Source: Advenella kashmirensis W13003 (lineage in GTDB: Bacteria > Pseudomonadota > Gammaproteobacteria > Burkholderiales > Burkholderiaceae_B). From it: 64,000 nucleotides of DNA. Positions 34,943-43,115 of the stretch are shown here, piece after piece (the first letter of the stretch is position 1; each line of letters opens with the position of its first letter). A model generated the notes under the pieces. The model was not told the DNA's origin and made no database searches. It saw only the letters and a program-made list of their open reading frames with translations. The translations under genes and the position numbers were made by a program. The stretch spans positions 124,001 through 188,000 of the forward strand of contig NZ_KI650982.1 in assembly GCF_000506985.1 (NCBI RefSeq). Direction: 5' to 3'.

Positions 34943-36676
34943 CTATACGATAATTGGGTCGTTAATAAAAGAGCTGATGTCTTCCAGGTACTCGCTGCCC
35001 GACGCAATCCCACAGGCCATGATGGAAGCAACAATGCCATCCACCCGTCCCGTGGCTTTATCTTTGGCCACTTTCCGGTTACCTGCAGGATCCTTCGTGA
35101 CAACAGCATTGGCAGCGCACCAGGTCATGACCGGATTGCCGTCGTGCCGGATCTGGCGATCGAGCAGCAAGGCTTCGAACGTATCCAGAGCCGGGCTCAT
35201 TTCCTTGAAGCCCTGACCGAATGGCTTCAACTCCGGAAGACTGATCCCTTCGTTTTCTGCCAGCATTTTCAAATCCTCGATCCGCCAGCGGTCATACGCC
35301 ACACCCAGCAGATTCACATATTCTGAAATCTGCGTCAGGCGCTTCAACACGGCCAATTTGTTGATAGCGCGCCCGTCCTGTGTTTCCAGGTATTCCATAT
35401 CGCGCCAATTCAAGTACGGCACCCGATCCTGATCTGCCTTCGTGTGCAGGTCATAACCCGGTAGCCAAAAGTACGGCTTCAGGCGCCAGTACGGATCGTC
35501 CTCGGTCGGCATAAACAGCAATGCCAGACAGGTCAAATCGGTCGTGGACGATAAATCAAGACCCCCATAACAATCCCGTCCGTAATACGGCTCCAGCCCA
35601 ACGAGGCTGTCATCCTGACAATCCATCCAGGTCTCACCCGAGATCCAGGGAGACGCCGCTTCAGTCCAGATGCAGAAGTTGATTCGTTTCACGGCCGCTT
35701 GCTTGGAAGGCATGCCACGCGCCTGTGTGACCTGTTCCCGAAGGTATTTCACGCCGGGCAGCCCCGCATCCAGACTGGGGTTGGATTTCGGCCAGCATGA
35801 TTCATCCCTGAACGGGTCATCACCTTCATCGTGACCGCAGATGAAGGCGAAGAACGAATCATCATCCTTAAGGCCCGAGCACACCTGTGAGCCGTATTGG
35901 TGATAGTCCCATCCCACACTTACCTTGTCGCTACCGCTGTTCGTGATCATGAAAATCAGCGCCTGTAGCCGGCTTTTGGTGCCGGCGCGAAGCATTTCCA
36001 CAGCGGAAGCATCGCGGTGCTCATGAATCTCATCCAGCAGGCCGACGTGCGGGCGTTCTCCAGAACGCGCCTTGTCCGAACTCAACGTGCGAAAGTACGA
36101 ACCGCTTTCAACATGAGCAAGGTTCCACTCCCGGCCCGGTGCGCCAGATGTTTCAATCCGATCTGTCAGCAGCGGCGATTGATTTACCATTGCCACCGCA
36201 TCTCGAAACAGCACCATCGCCTGTTTGCGGTTCGCAGCAGCCGAGTAAATCTCTGCTCGCGGCTCACTATCGGAGGTCATGCAATACAAACCGACGCCCG
36301 CCGCCAGCGGGGATTTACCAGACCCCTTGCCGGTTTCGATGTACGCCACCCGGAACCGCCGATAGCCGTCCGACCCCTTCCATCCGAACAGACTGCCAAG
36401 TACAAATGCTTGCCAGCCGAGAACCTCGAATGGTTTACCCTCATATTGACCACCATTCAGGCAAAGAACCTCTTCGAAGTACCCTAGGACATGCGCCTGC
36501 GCCTCCAGGTCCCAGTACAAGCCGCGCGCAGGACCGTCTACCAAATCCTTCAAGTGTCTGCGACAGGCTGCCCGCACGTCCGGGCCGGCGACGATCTCCC
36601 CGGCTACGACCGCCTGCGCATACGCCGTGGCACGGTCAGAAGTATTTATTTGCGACTTGCTGCTGCTCATTTTCAA
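34943..36676 (-). CDS. Terminase large subunit
   Basis: 577-aa packaging motor. ATPase domain with a Walker A-like segment TGKGSGKSPLAAGVGLY (about 111-127) and Walker B HVGLLDEIHEH; the nuclease domain begins around DCYGGLDLSSTTDLTCLAL with the first metal-binding Asp. The YfdQ-like family of HK97-type terminases has this length. It overlaps the small subunit by 41 bases. An internal Met at 36670 is an alternative start. Confidence 0.92.
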   Translation of the reverse strand: MKMSSSKSQINTSDRATAYAQAVVAGEIVAGPDVRAACRRHLKDLVDGPARGLYWDLEAQAHVLGYFEEVLCLNGGQYEGKPFEVLGWQAFVLGSLFGWKGSDGYRRFRVAYIETGKGSGKSPLAAGVGLYCMTSDSEPRAEIYSAAANRKQAMVLFRDAVAMVNQSPLLTDRIETSGAPGREWNLAHVESGSYFRTLSSDKARSGERPHVGLLDEIHEHRDASAVEMLRAGTKSRLQALIFMITNSGSDKVSVGWDYHQYGSQVCSGLKDDDSFFAFICGHDEGDDPFRDESCWPKSNPSLDAGLPGVKYLREQVTQARGMPSKQAAVKRINFCIWTEAASPWISGETWMDCQDDSLVGLEPYYGRDCYGGLDLSSTTDLTCLALLFMPTEDDPYWRLKPYFWLPGYDLHTKADQDRVPYLNWRDMEYLETQDGRAINKLAVLKRLTQISEYVNLLGVAYDRWRIEDLKMLAENEGISLPELKPFGQGFKEMSPALDTFEALLLDRQIRHDGNPVMTWCAANAVVTKDPAGNRKVAKDKATGRVDGIVASIMACGIASGSEYLEDISSFINDPIIV

Positions 36677-37154
36677 ACAACTGGCCCTGCTGCTGCGACG
36701 CCTTTGGTTTTGAGCGCGCAGCGGGGTTCATGCCAAAGGAGTTCCCGGCAGAACGCATCATTTCGATGGCCTGTTTCTCCAAGGTTTTCCAGGCGCTGAT
36801 CTGCTGAAAGCCATTCTTTGTGATGAGCACGTGGCCGGTGCTGTGCCGCGCTTCCTCTTCAACAATTTTCTGGCGGTAGCGAACCACGTCGCTATAGGCC
36901 TGGCAATACACCGCCAATTCGTCCCGATCCAGGCGCCCCAGCAATCCCAGGGAATGCAGGTCCCCGGAAATTTCTTCCCATCGTTGCCGGGCCACTTCGT
37001 CCAAATGACCCGGACATTGCGGCAGCGTTGCTACGTCGCTCCAGGGCACTTCGCCCGACAGGAGATCATTGAAATTTTTTTTCGAAGGGTTCCCACGCAA
37101 CAGGTGGATAGCCGCCGGCACTGGCCGGCGACCAGATGATGAGTTTCCGGCCAT
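36636..37154 (-). CDS. Terminase small subunit, P27 family
   Basis: 172 aa. P27-family features: N-terminal RGNPSKKNF, CPGHLDEVARQRWEEISGDL and DRDELAVYCQAYSDVVRY, a helical DNA-binding fold that recognises the packaging site. It starts the packaging block and overlaps the large subunit. The non-coding stretch before it is the likely packaging site. Confidence 0.88.
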   Translation of the reverse strand: MAGNSSSGRRPVPAAIHLLRGNPSKKNFNDLLSGEVPWSDVATLPQCPGHLDEVARQRWEEISGDLHSLGLLGRLDRDELAVYCQAYSDVVRYRQKIVEEEARHSTGHVLITKNGFQQISAWKTLEKQAIEMMRSAGNSFGMNPAARSKPKASQQQGQLFENEQQQVANKYF

Positions 37155-37298
37155 TATTTTTCCTTAAAGTGTCTTATACCCCCCACCCCATATTTCCCGC
37201 TGATGCAAGAAGCGATGGGCGGCTGGTCTAGAAGCGGCAGGTCTTGAACTTTTGACCCACCCCTCCCCTCTATAAAATCGTGTCAATGAGAACGTTTC
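37155..37298. other. Candidate cos / packaging site region
   Basis: 144 non-coding bases between the HNH and small-terminase genes. They contain G/C tracts (a run of Cs near 37180 and a CCC-rich stretch near 37256-37273). In HK97-like phages with an adjacent HNH endonuclease, cos lies in this spacer. No gene or strong hairpin is visible. Placement is by synteny only. Confidence 0.4.
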
Positions 37299-37634
37299 TC
37301 ATTTGTTCTGTCGCGATTCCACATTCCAATGGTGTCGCGCATCAACCGGCACGCCCGTGAGGTCACATCCCCTCACGGTGCCAGTGCTTTCTTCCTGCTG
37401 TTTGATGGAGTTGTGGCATGTGTCGCAAAGTGACTGCCAGTTCGTTTTGTCCCAGAACAACGCCATGTCGCCTCGGTGCGGAATCTTGTGGTCGACGACT
37501 GTCGCCGGTGAGACCCTTCCAATCTGCTTGCAGTAGACACACAGTGGATGAAGTTTCAGATAACCCGCTCTGGCTTGCTGCCATTTGTATCCATAGCCGC
37601 GTTGCGTGCTGGACTTGTCTTCACGCCAGCTCAT
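37299..37634 (-). CDS. HNH endonuclease
   Basis: 111 aa. HNH fold with CVYCKQIGRVSPATVVDHKIPHRGD (first Cys pair and the His of the active site) and WQSLCDTCHNSIK (second Cys pair and Asn/His). In many cos phages the HNH protein acts with terminase in cutting DNA during packaging. It overlaps the preceding small gene as ATGA. Confidence 0.88.
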   Translation of the reverse strand: MSWREDKSSTQRGYGYKWQQARAGYLKLHPLCVYCKQIGRVSPATVVDHKIPHRGDMALFWDKTNWQSLCDTCHNSIKQQEESTGTVRGCDLTGVPVDARHHWNVESRQNK

Positions 37635-37789
37635 AGCATCGGGATATCGCGATCAGTTCCAAACGGCGAAGCGTCCAAGGAGAAGTCTTCTGGCAACTGC
37701 ACCTCTGTGTCCTCGTCATCCAGCAGCATCGCCAGAATTAAATCCAGCTTCGCCTCAATGCGTTCAATAGGATCATTGCTGTCGATCAT
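37631..37789 (-). CDS. Small acidic phage protein
   Basis: 52 aa (MIDSNDPIERIEAKLDLILAM then an acidic stretch LLDDEDTEVQLPEDF). A GGGGG tract lies 6 bases before the ATG. Its stop overlaps the HNH start as ATGA, strong evidence that it is translated. Likely a short coiled coil in its first half. First gene of the late operon after the tR'-like terminator; no family recognised. Confidence 0.65.
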   Translation of the reverse strand: MIDSNDPIERIEAKLDLILAMLLDDEDTEVQLPEDFSLDASPFGTDRDIPML

Positions 37790-37804
37790 TTCGAACCCCC
37801 AATA

Positions 37805-37836
37805 AAATGGCCCGGATCACTCCAAATGATCCGGGC
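37805..37836 (-). terminator. tR'-like terminator before the late operon
   Basis: A perfect 10-bp stem (37810-37819 with 37827-37836, 7-base loop) followed on - by CATTTTATT. It lies between the Q-like gene with its promoter and the first late gene, the position where lambda-type Q proteins act. Confidence 0.6.
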
Positions 37837-37888
37837 CTGTCCCTACTACACATCCAGTGCTGTCGCAACAACCGCCTGAACGTATCAC

Positions 37889-37916
37889 ATATTACCCATG
37901 TCGGTATAAGTTGCAA
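37889..37916 (-). promoter_or_regulatory. Candidate late promoter (pR'-like)
   Basis: On -: TTGCAA (37911-37916), 16-base spacer, TAATAT (37889-37894). It lies between the Q-like gene and the terminator, about 45 bases before the hairpin. A short terminated leader is expected without the Q-like factor. Confidence 0.5.
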
Positions 37917-37924
37917 AATTGTTT

Positions 37925-38305
37925 TTAATCCAACACCACAATTTCTTTTCCAATCTCTCTCACCACAAACCGCCTGCCAGCAAGGTAATCATCAAGCCGT
38001 AGGTCAGCCTGGCACAGCCGACGATGAATTGTTGCTCGTGTGACTCGAAGGCGATGTGTCACCATCATCAGACCGCCTTCCCATGTGTACACCGCAACTA
38101 CTGTTTTCTTTAATTCAGGCGGCAACGACGCGATCGCCAAGTCCATCTCCATGCAAGCCTGATCCTGATCTGCCGTGTAATCCACAAAAGCACGCGGCGT
38201 TTCGTTGCCTTCCGATTCGAAATCAATACCACGATAGCCAGAGCCGCCCACGCGCCATTCTGCCCATTCAATTAACCGACCATCAATGTAATTAATTCTC
38301 TGCAT
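37925..38305 (-). CDS. Late transcription regulator (antiterminator Q-like / sigma region 4-like)
   Basis: 126 aa. The C-terminal half has a helix-turn-helix (HRLRVTRATIHRRLCQADLRLDDYL), preceded by LPPELKKTVVAVYTWEGG, a pattern shared with sigma-70 region 4-like phage regulators such as Q and RinA/ArpU types. It lies directly upstream of a promoter, a terminator and the packaging genes, the classical place of the late gene activator. Exact family uncertain. Confidence 0.65.
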   Translation of the reverse strand: MQRINYIDGRLIEWAEWRVGGSGYRGIDFESEGNETPRAFVDYTADQDQACMEMDLAIASLPPELKKTVVAVYTWEGGLMMVTHRLRVTRATIHRRLCQADLRLDDYLAGRRFVVREIGKEIVVLD

Positions 38306-38657
38306 ATTCCCCTCGCCTTACCAGATAATTTTCAAGACAACGTTGGACGTTTAAATAATTATTTAATATCAATAACTTATATATCACCCTAACCTACCTG
38401 ACATGGATGTACATACGCGTGTGCGTGCGCACGGGCAGGCGGGCGCCCGCACGCGCCCACGCATGCACGTGATGGGGCTGGTTGGAAAGGTCGGACGGTA
38501 GGACAGGTCATTGATTTATATAGTGTTTTCATTGTCTAACCTCGTAATAGTGACTGGAAGGACGATCCGTTTAGTAGGCGCGTAAATATCCCTGACCAGC
38601 ATGTAAAGCCAGTCAGGCGTGCAAGTGAATAGAGCGAGAATGAATGCTGGCGCTAAG
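38306..38657. other. Non-coding region with alternating purine-pyrimidine tract
   Basis: 352 bases without a convincing gene. An AT-rich part (about 38350-38385) is followed by about 60 bases of mostly alternating purine and pyrimidine, very GC-rich (38412-38471), then an AT-rich stretch again. Two imperfect inverted copies of a GGTAGGxxAGG-like element flank the GC block. Such a layout could hold a replication origin or a Q-gene control site next to the primase gene. Confidence 0.4.
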
Positions 38658-41003
38658 TCATGGCACATGCCCTTTGTGGTTTATTGCCGCTTCCTGCGTG
38701 TCCGGCCGCTGATAGTAATAGCCTCTAGTGCCCGCAGAAGAGCGCTTTTTTCTCCAACCCAGCTTATGCATGATAGCGCCGACCTTCGTCTCAGACTGCC
38801 GTGTGGGATTGATCCTGGCCGCTTCAAAGCCCAGGCAATCCATCAGAATCTGACTTGTTGTAAACGTCCGGGTTGATTTATTAATCGGCGCGTCCAGCCA
38901 GTTCTGAATGATCTGCTGCCATGAATCGACAATCTCGCGCATCTCCTGCTCAGGCACAATCAGTGTTTCTTCTTCCTCTCTTGTCGGGTAGATTCGTTCG
39001 CCAGCTCGCACCTCATGCAAGGCTTGCGCGAAGAGCTGATCTCTTACGGTCCGCAGGCCGGCAAGGTCAATTCTGGAACAGCGCACAGACCAGAAGCGCC
39101 GGTTCCCCGTCGTGTCCTTATGGTATTCATAATTGTTCGTTGTGCCAGCAAACACCGTATGCCTGGGCTGATCGATCATGCGTTTCTCGTAAGGCAACCG
39201 GTACCGGTCAATCGGCTGCGTAATGAACGCCTTGATCCTTGTGGCCTCAGAGCGATTAAACGCATCGAGCTCAGCGATCTCGTAGAACCAAACCCCATTG
39301 ATGGTCTGATAGACGTCCTTGCTATTAAGGTCCAACGGCGCGTCAGAGAAGAAGTCGCCACCCAGTGCGCGCAAAGCACTGGATTTCTGAATGCCCTGCA
39401 GGCCTTCGAGAATAAGCACATAGTCGGCCTTGCTACCCGGATTCATAGCGCGGCTGACCGCCTGTCGCAGCCACAGCGGCCCAATTAGGCGAACATAGTC
39501 ACTATCAGGCACGCCGAGCAGATCGGTCAGCCAGACCGTGTTTCGATCAACATGATCCCATTTCAACGCGTTCAGATAGTCTTGCAGTGGATGAAATTTA
39601 TTTCGGTGCGCAACCAGCTGCACGCCATGCCCAACATTGGCCAGAGATTTAAACACCATGGGTCCCTGACGCGCCAAGAAATCACTCAACTCCAAATCGT
39701 CGTTATCTGTCCACTCTCCGGGCTTGTCATTCCACGGCACTGGCTTAACGCGCATGACGCGTGCGGTGAACGCGTTGAAGGCCAGGCGACCCTTCAATTT
39801 AGGATGGTGCTCAAGACATGCAGCGACGTTTTCACGGCAATCTTCCAACTTCCCGCGATCATCCCGCAGCAGCCGATCATATAACGTCGTGGCGCCAGCC
39901 CGCGAAGGGGTCTCCTCCCCTTTCTCAGCTACCGCAGGAGCGGAATCTTTCGCGTCCGATACAGCAAAGGAGTCGGGTGAAACGATCCTGCCCCTCATCC
40001 AAGCCAGCAGCGCTGCCTGATCCATGCCTTGCGCAATGGCGTCGAAAATATCCCATCCGTCAGAAATAACGCCAGGTTTGTCGATTTGAATGATATTGAC
40101 AGTGCATGAATGCGCTTGAAGGAGGGACGCGATCTTCAAAGCAGCCTTCAGTCCAGGTTGATCGTGATACTCCAGGTACGCCGTTTTAGCCTTGTTCATG
40201 ATCGAATCGGTATCAGGCCAAATTAACACTTCCCGTTGGGCGAGAACTGACCAATCCGCTTTATGTACGGCATTGCTGCCGCCCGACCAGGTAATCACAT
40301 CGTATAAATCCGCCAATGCAGTTCGGGCTGCATCCGCGCATTTCTCACCCTCCACGATCAATATCGGCTTTGCATCGCCCAGATACGCAAGGCCATACAG
40401 CGGACGTGGTTCAGAAAAATGCATCCACCGCCATTCGTACCGATCCCCTTTGGCATTGGTGTTCTTCGCATAGACCAGCGGCGCAATTTCTTTTCCGCCA
40501 TCTGATGTTGTAAATCTGCACACATATCCGAGAATTCGGGCTTGCTGATCCTTATAAGTCCATAGCGCATCAGGCAGCCCTCGAAACGGATGCGCACGGG
40601 GCGGCGTGGAGGCACTGTCGGGCACTGGTAATACTGGCACCCAAGACGTTCGGGGCTTAGCGTCGGTCTTCGCGACCGAATTGGGCGTTCTCCGAGGAGC
40701 GTCATCGGGCTCAGGAGGTATCCCTAACCGCTCCGCAAGCTCGCGCAAGGCTTTGATCTTATCGCCTGGAGTATATTTTGCGGCATACAGATCAATCAGA
40801 TCCGCCCCGCTCTCACCGGTTGCGAAATCGGACCAGACACCCTTTACAAGGTTTACGCTTAGCGATCCGCCGGGATCACCATCCAGATTTCCACACTTCC
40901 ATTCAGGACCCGATCTGACGCCGCCGGGTAACCATTGGGGAACCAGGCGCTCCGCATCCGCTAAGGCAGCTTTAGCGACTTTTGAAAAAGAATATTTGAC
41001 CAT
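38658..41003 (-). CDS. Primase/helicase with Toprim-like N-terminus and VapE-type (SF3-like) helicase
   Basis: 781 aa, the main replication protein of the phage. N-terminal primase part has a Toprim-like segment ILIVEGEKCADAARTAL (about 215-235). The C-terminal virulence-associated E domain has Walker A GLQGIQKSSAL and the conserved block EIAELDAFNRSEATRIKAFITQ, then FAGTTNNYEYHKD and GNRRFW. It probably primes and unwinds at an origin. Its start is 10 bases after the wHTH gene. Many temperate phages of Burkholderiales have this single-protein replication system. Confidence 0.88.
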   Translation of the reverse strand: MVKYSFSKVAKAALADAERLVPQWLPGGVRSGPEWKCGNLDGDPGGSLSVNLVKGVWSDFATGESGADLIDLYAAKYTPGDKIKALRELAERLGIPPEPDDAPRRTPNSVAKTDAKPRTSWVPVLPVPDSASTPPRAHPFRGLPDALWTYKDQQARILGYVCRFTTSDGGKEIAPLVYAKNTNAKGDRYEWRWMHFSEPRPLYGLAYLGDAKPILIVEGEKCADAARTALADLYDVITWSGGSNAVHKADWSVLAQREVLIWPDTDSIMNKAKTAYLEYHDQPGLKAALKIASLLQAHSCTVNIIQIDKPGVISDGWDIFDAIAQGMDQAALLAWMRGRIVSPDSFAVSDAKDSAPAVAEKGEETPSRAGATTLYDRLLRDDRGKLEDCRENVAACLEHHPKLKGRLAFNAFTARVMRVKPVPWNDKPGEWTDNDDLELSDFLARQGPMVFKSLANVGHGVQLVAHRNKFHPLQDYLNALKWDHVDRNTVWLTDLLGVPDSDYVRLIGPLWLRQAVSRAMNPGSKADYVLILEGLQGIQKSSALRALGGDFFSDAPLDLNSKDVYQTINGVWFYEIAELDAFNRSEATRIKAFITQPIDRYRLPYEKRMIDQPRHTVFAGTTNNYEYHKDTTGNRRFWSVRCSRIDLAGLRTVRDQLFAQALHEVRAGERIYPTREEEETLIVPEQEMREIVDSWQQIIQNWLDAPINKSTRTFTTSQILMDCLGFEAARINPTRQSETKVGAIMHKLGWRKKRSSAGTRGYYYQRPDTQEAAINHKGHVP

Positions 41004-41013
41004 GTGAACCGTT

Positions 41014-41292
41014 TCAGAAGGGAAAGGACATTCGAACCGCTGGCGACAACGTCAGCCGCCGCACCGTTGCGTAAACAGCTACCGGCTTATTGACTCCTGG
41101 CAAGCGTTCGCGGCGCACCACCCTGATCAGCCCACGACTCTCTAAGCGGCTGCAGGTGTATTTGGCAGTATCAAGAGAGAGCAGAAGCAAGTCTGCAATT
41201 TGACGCACTGTGAGCATTCCCTTTTCGGATAAAAGCTCCAGCACTGATTCTGCAATGGGCCCCGCGGGGCGTCCAGGCAATTTCTCCTGCAT
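41014..41292 (-). CDS. Winged-helix DNA-binding protein
   Basis: 92 aa with a clear wHTH: LLSEKGMLTVRQIADLLLLSLDTAKYTCSRLESRGLIRVV. It abuts CII (1-base overlap) and the primase, so it may help control early gene expression or replication. It could also be the DNA-loading partner of the primase. No family name assigned. Confidence 0.65.
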   Translation of the reverse strand: MQEKLPGRPAGPIAESVLELLSEKGMLTVRQIADLLLLSLDTAKYTCSRLESRGLIRVVRRERLPGVNKPVAVYATVRRLTLSPAVRMSFPF

Positions 41293-41627
41293 TACTGACC
41301 TCCTGCGCAGGCCCCGGCCATGTTATTGCGCTCGCACCAGCAGTTGGCACCGATTTGCGCGCCGTATTTAAGCCAATTCAAATATCTGGGATCAACTAAT
41401 ACCATCCCGCAGGCCGATATCAGCTGGTTAATATCGCGCAACTGGATACCCTGTTGGCCGGACAGGACACGGGAACTACTGCTGCTAGGGTCTTTCCAGC
41501 CAACAGCAGAAGCGACTTCGTCACGCGTGGCGGGGTTGCCCAGGTGACTTCGAATTATTTGTTCAACCGATTTGGTTTGATACATGGGCTGAACTGGAGC
41601 ATGTTGTAGGGACATATGCAACCTCAT
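41292..41627 (-). CDS. CII-like transcriptional activator
   Basis: Up to 111 aa; possible later starts at MSLQHA (position 5) or MYQTKS (15). Helix-turn-helix block RDEVASAVGWKDPSSSSSRVLSGQQGIQLRDINQLI matches the phage CII family. CII activates the repressor and integrase promoters during the lysogeny decision. The C-terminus is Cys-rich (GANCWCERNN). Co-directional with cro, upstream of the primase, as in lambda. Confidence 0.75.
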   Translation of the reverse strand: MRLHMSLQHAPVQPMYQTKSVEQIIRSHLGNPATRDEVASAVGWKDPSSSSSRVLSGQQGIQLRDINQLISACGMVLVDPRYLNWLKYGAQIGANCWCERNNMAGACAGGQ

Positions 41628-41699
41628 TCAAAATTCTCTGCGTGCGGTTGAACGTGCATCCGCGCAGAATGGAGTTAATGAAATTTCCTTGGAGTGAAA

Positions 41700-41873
41700 A
41701 TGATGAAAACCCTTACTGCCGATAAGACAGAAGAGCTGATGGAGCTGGCCGCATGCATGGCACATGAGACCTTCGAAAAACCGGTACCGGAACACACGAC
41801 CGGCATATACGAGCGCCTGGTGTTCGGGTACTGGCATGCAGAGTGCCCGAGTCGGGCCGCCACATTGCATTAG
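41700..41873 (+). CDS. Small phage protein, antisense to the cro-cII interval
   Basis: 57 aa (MMKTLTADKTEELMELAACMA, ending SRAATLH). GGAG lies 7 bases before the ATG. It is on + in an otherwise - strand operon. No domain known, but its composition is natural, while the opposite-strand frame here is Ser/Cys/Phe-rich and unlike a protein. Together with the next gene it forms a two-gene + unit. Confidence 0.5.
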   Translation: MMKTLTADKTEELMELAACMAHETFEKPVPEHTTGIYERLVFGYWHAECPSRAATLH

Positions 41874-41937
41874 GGCGGCCGGTTTACCTATAGAATTGAA
41901 GATCCGACCCAACAACCCTTTCTTAAGGAAACCGACC

Positions 41938-42168
41938 ATGGAAAATGGAAATTCGTTTGAAAAAATAGAAATACGGCTTAACGCGTTGCAGAAGGCGCTT
42001 GAAGTGACGATTGCAACAATTGAAAAAAATGAGACAGGTATCGGATTATTAGCCGCACTGAAGGCGAAAAAAGACGAACTCATCAATTTGGACGGCCCAT
42101 ATGATGAGGTTGGACATTGCTTTGATGTACTTTTCAAGAATGCCCAGGCATTAGCACAGGAAGATTGA
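41938..42168 (+). CDS. Small helical phage protein
   Basis: 76 aa (MENGNSFEKIEIRLNALQKA), predicted almost wholly helical with heptad-like spacing. A clear AAGGAA is found 7 bases before the ATG. Second gene of the + pair lying between cro-side genes and cII. No recognised family. Confidence 0.55.
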   Translation: MENGNSFEKIEIRLNALQKALEVTIATIEKNETGIGLLAALKAKKDELINLDGPYDEVGHCFDVLFKNAQALAQED

Positions 42169-42172
42169 ACGC

Positions 42173-42385
42173 TCATCTGTTAACGAGCTCTTGAATTTTG
42201 GTATCCAACTGGCTGCACTCAACCGTCCGTCGGTTTATTCGGATCCGATGTTTTTCGATAGTTTCTTCAGCTCTATTCAACCGCACCACTGCCCGGCCTA
42301 ACAGCCGGGCGCACACAAACAGGACCGAGCACATGATCAGGATCAGCAGGAACTGGACGGACAGGAGGATGTATATGAGGGACAT
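42173..42385 (-). CDS. Small membrane protein with coiled-coil tail
   Basis: 70 aa. One N-terminal membrane helix (about 4-27), then a charged helix (RLNRAEETIEKHRIRINRRTVE). Second gene of the cro transcript, 9 bases after cro. Its end is just 5 bases from the stop of the + strand helical gene. Function unknown. Confidence 0.55.
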   Translation of the reverse strand: MSLIYILLSVQFLLILIMCSVLFVCARLLGRAVVRLNRAEETIEKHRIRINRRTVECSQLDTKIQELVNR

Positions 42386-42394
42386 GGGATTTCC

Positions 42395-42583
42395 TTAGGA
42401 GCGTTTATTTAGAAAATCGCTCAGCTTCGATAGTGTTGCAAGACCGGGATTCGGTATGTGTCCATTGGAGAATTTAGACAGCCAGGAATAGCTGACACCC
42501 GAATTCTTTGCAATATCCTGCCAATCGCCTTTCCGGGCAATTAACTGGTTCATTAACGAATGTCTGAAGTCTTGAATGTTCAT
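42395..42583 (-). CDS. Cro-like repressor
   Basis: 62 aa with an XRE-type helix-turn-helix (DWQDIAKNSGVSYSWLSKFSNGH). It is divergent from the cI-like gene across a paired operator and is the first gene of the leftward (-) early transcript. The ATG coincides with the expected transcription start of its promoter, with no room for a ribosome site, so it may be translated from a leaderless mRNA. An internal Met at residue 11 is a less likely start. Confidence 0.75.
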   Translation of the reverse strand: MNIQDFRHSLMNQLIARKGDWQDIAKNSGVSYSWLSKFSNGHIPNPGLATLSKLSDFLNKRS

Positions 42584-42589
42584 AATCGA

Positions 42590-42618
42590 ATAATAGCAAA
42601 ACTTTGCTATTTAAACAA
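42590..42618 (-). promoter_or_regulatory. Promoter of cro (early leftward)
   Basis: On -: TTGTTT (42613-42618), 17-base spacer, TATTAT (42590-42595). Operator 42594-42609 covers the -10 and spacer, and the operator at 42617-42632 overlaps the -35, so repressor binding would block it. Confidence 0.65.
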
Positions 42619-42632
42619 GCAACACTTTGCTA
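42594..42632. promoter_or_regulatory. Operator pair OR-like (two 16-bp sites)
   Basis: Two 16-bp near-palindromes of the form TAGCAAnACTTTGCTA at 42594-42609 and 42617-42632, centres 23 bp apart. They lie in the cro-cI divergent region. The same two-site design, with the same 23-bp spacing, recurs at 43587-43625. Confidence 0.75.
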
Positions 42633-42655
42633 GAGTTATTCGGCATATTGGCGCC

Positions 42656-43009
42656 ATGAATAAAAAACCGATCAACATCGTACTGGCTGAGAATTTGGCC
42701 CATTTCATGAGCCAAAGAAAATTAACCCAGAAAGGGTTGAGCGCATTATCGGACGTCGGTCAGACTACGATCAGCCTCTATTTGAATCCGGAACGGCGCC
42801 AAACCAGCAAATCAGGCAAAATGCCTTCCGCCAAATTAAGCGAAGTCGAAAGCTTAGCGCTCGCCTTGGAAGTGGATGTATGGGAATTGCTCCGGCCATT
42901 CACAGAGCAGGAACGGATCGCTTACAAGCATCTCGAAGCTGCATACAAAGCTATGTCTGATGGAAAACAGGAGGCCGACGATACAAAAAGCGGTAGCGAG
43001 GCAGCGTAA
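42656..43009 (+). CDS. CI-like prophage repressor
   Basis: 117 aa from the ATG at 42656 (MNKKPINIVLAENLAHFMSQ); upstream in-frame sequence passes through the operators. XRE-type HTH: QKGLSALSDVGQTTISLYLNPE, then a helical C-terminus. No peptidase (S24) domain is present, so it is not a LexA-like self-cleaving repressor; induction must work by another route, such as an antirepressor. No ribosome site is visible, as for lambda cI made from pRM. Confidence 0.78.
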   Translation: MNKKPINIVLAENLAHFMSQRKLTQKGLSALSDVGQTTISLYLNPERRQTSKSGKMPSAKLSEVESLALALEVDVWELLRPFTEQERIAYKHLEAAYKAMSDGKQEADDTKSGSEAA

Positions 43010-43115
43010 GAAAGGAAGGCACGTAGGGAATGTTATTTTTGATGTTTTCCCAAATTTTTGAGAACAAGTAACAGACTATGTAATATGTCTTCACTTATAA
43101 CCAAGGGGTTTGACG

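Noticed and set aside
41628-42176. 182-codon frame on - between cII and the small membrane gene
   Set aside because: Composition (Ser, Cys, Phe-rich) looks like the reverse of two real + genes, which have ribosome sites and natural sequence.
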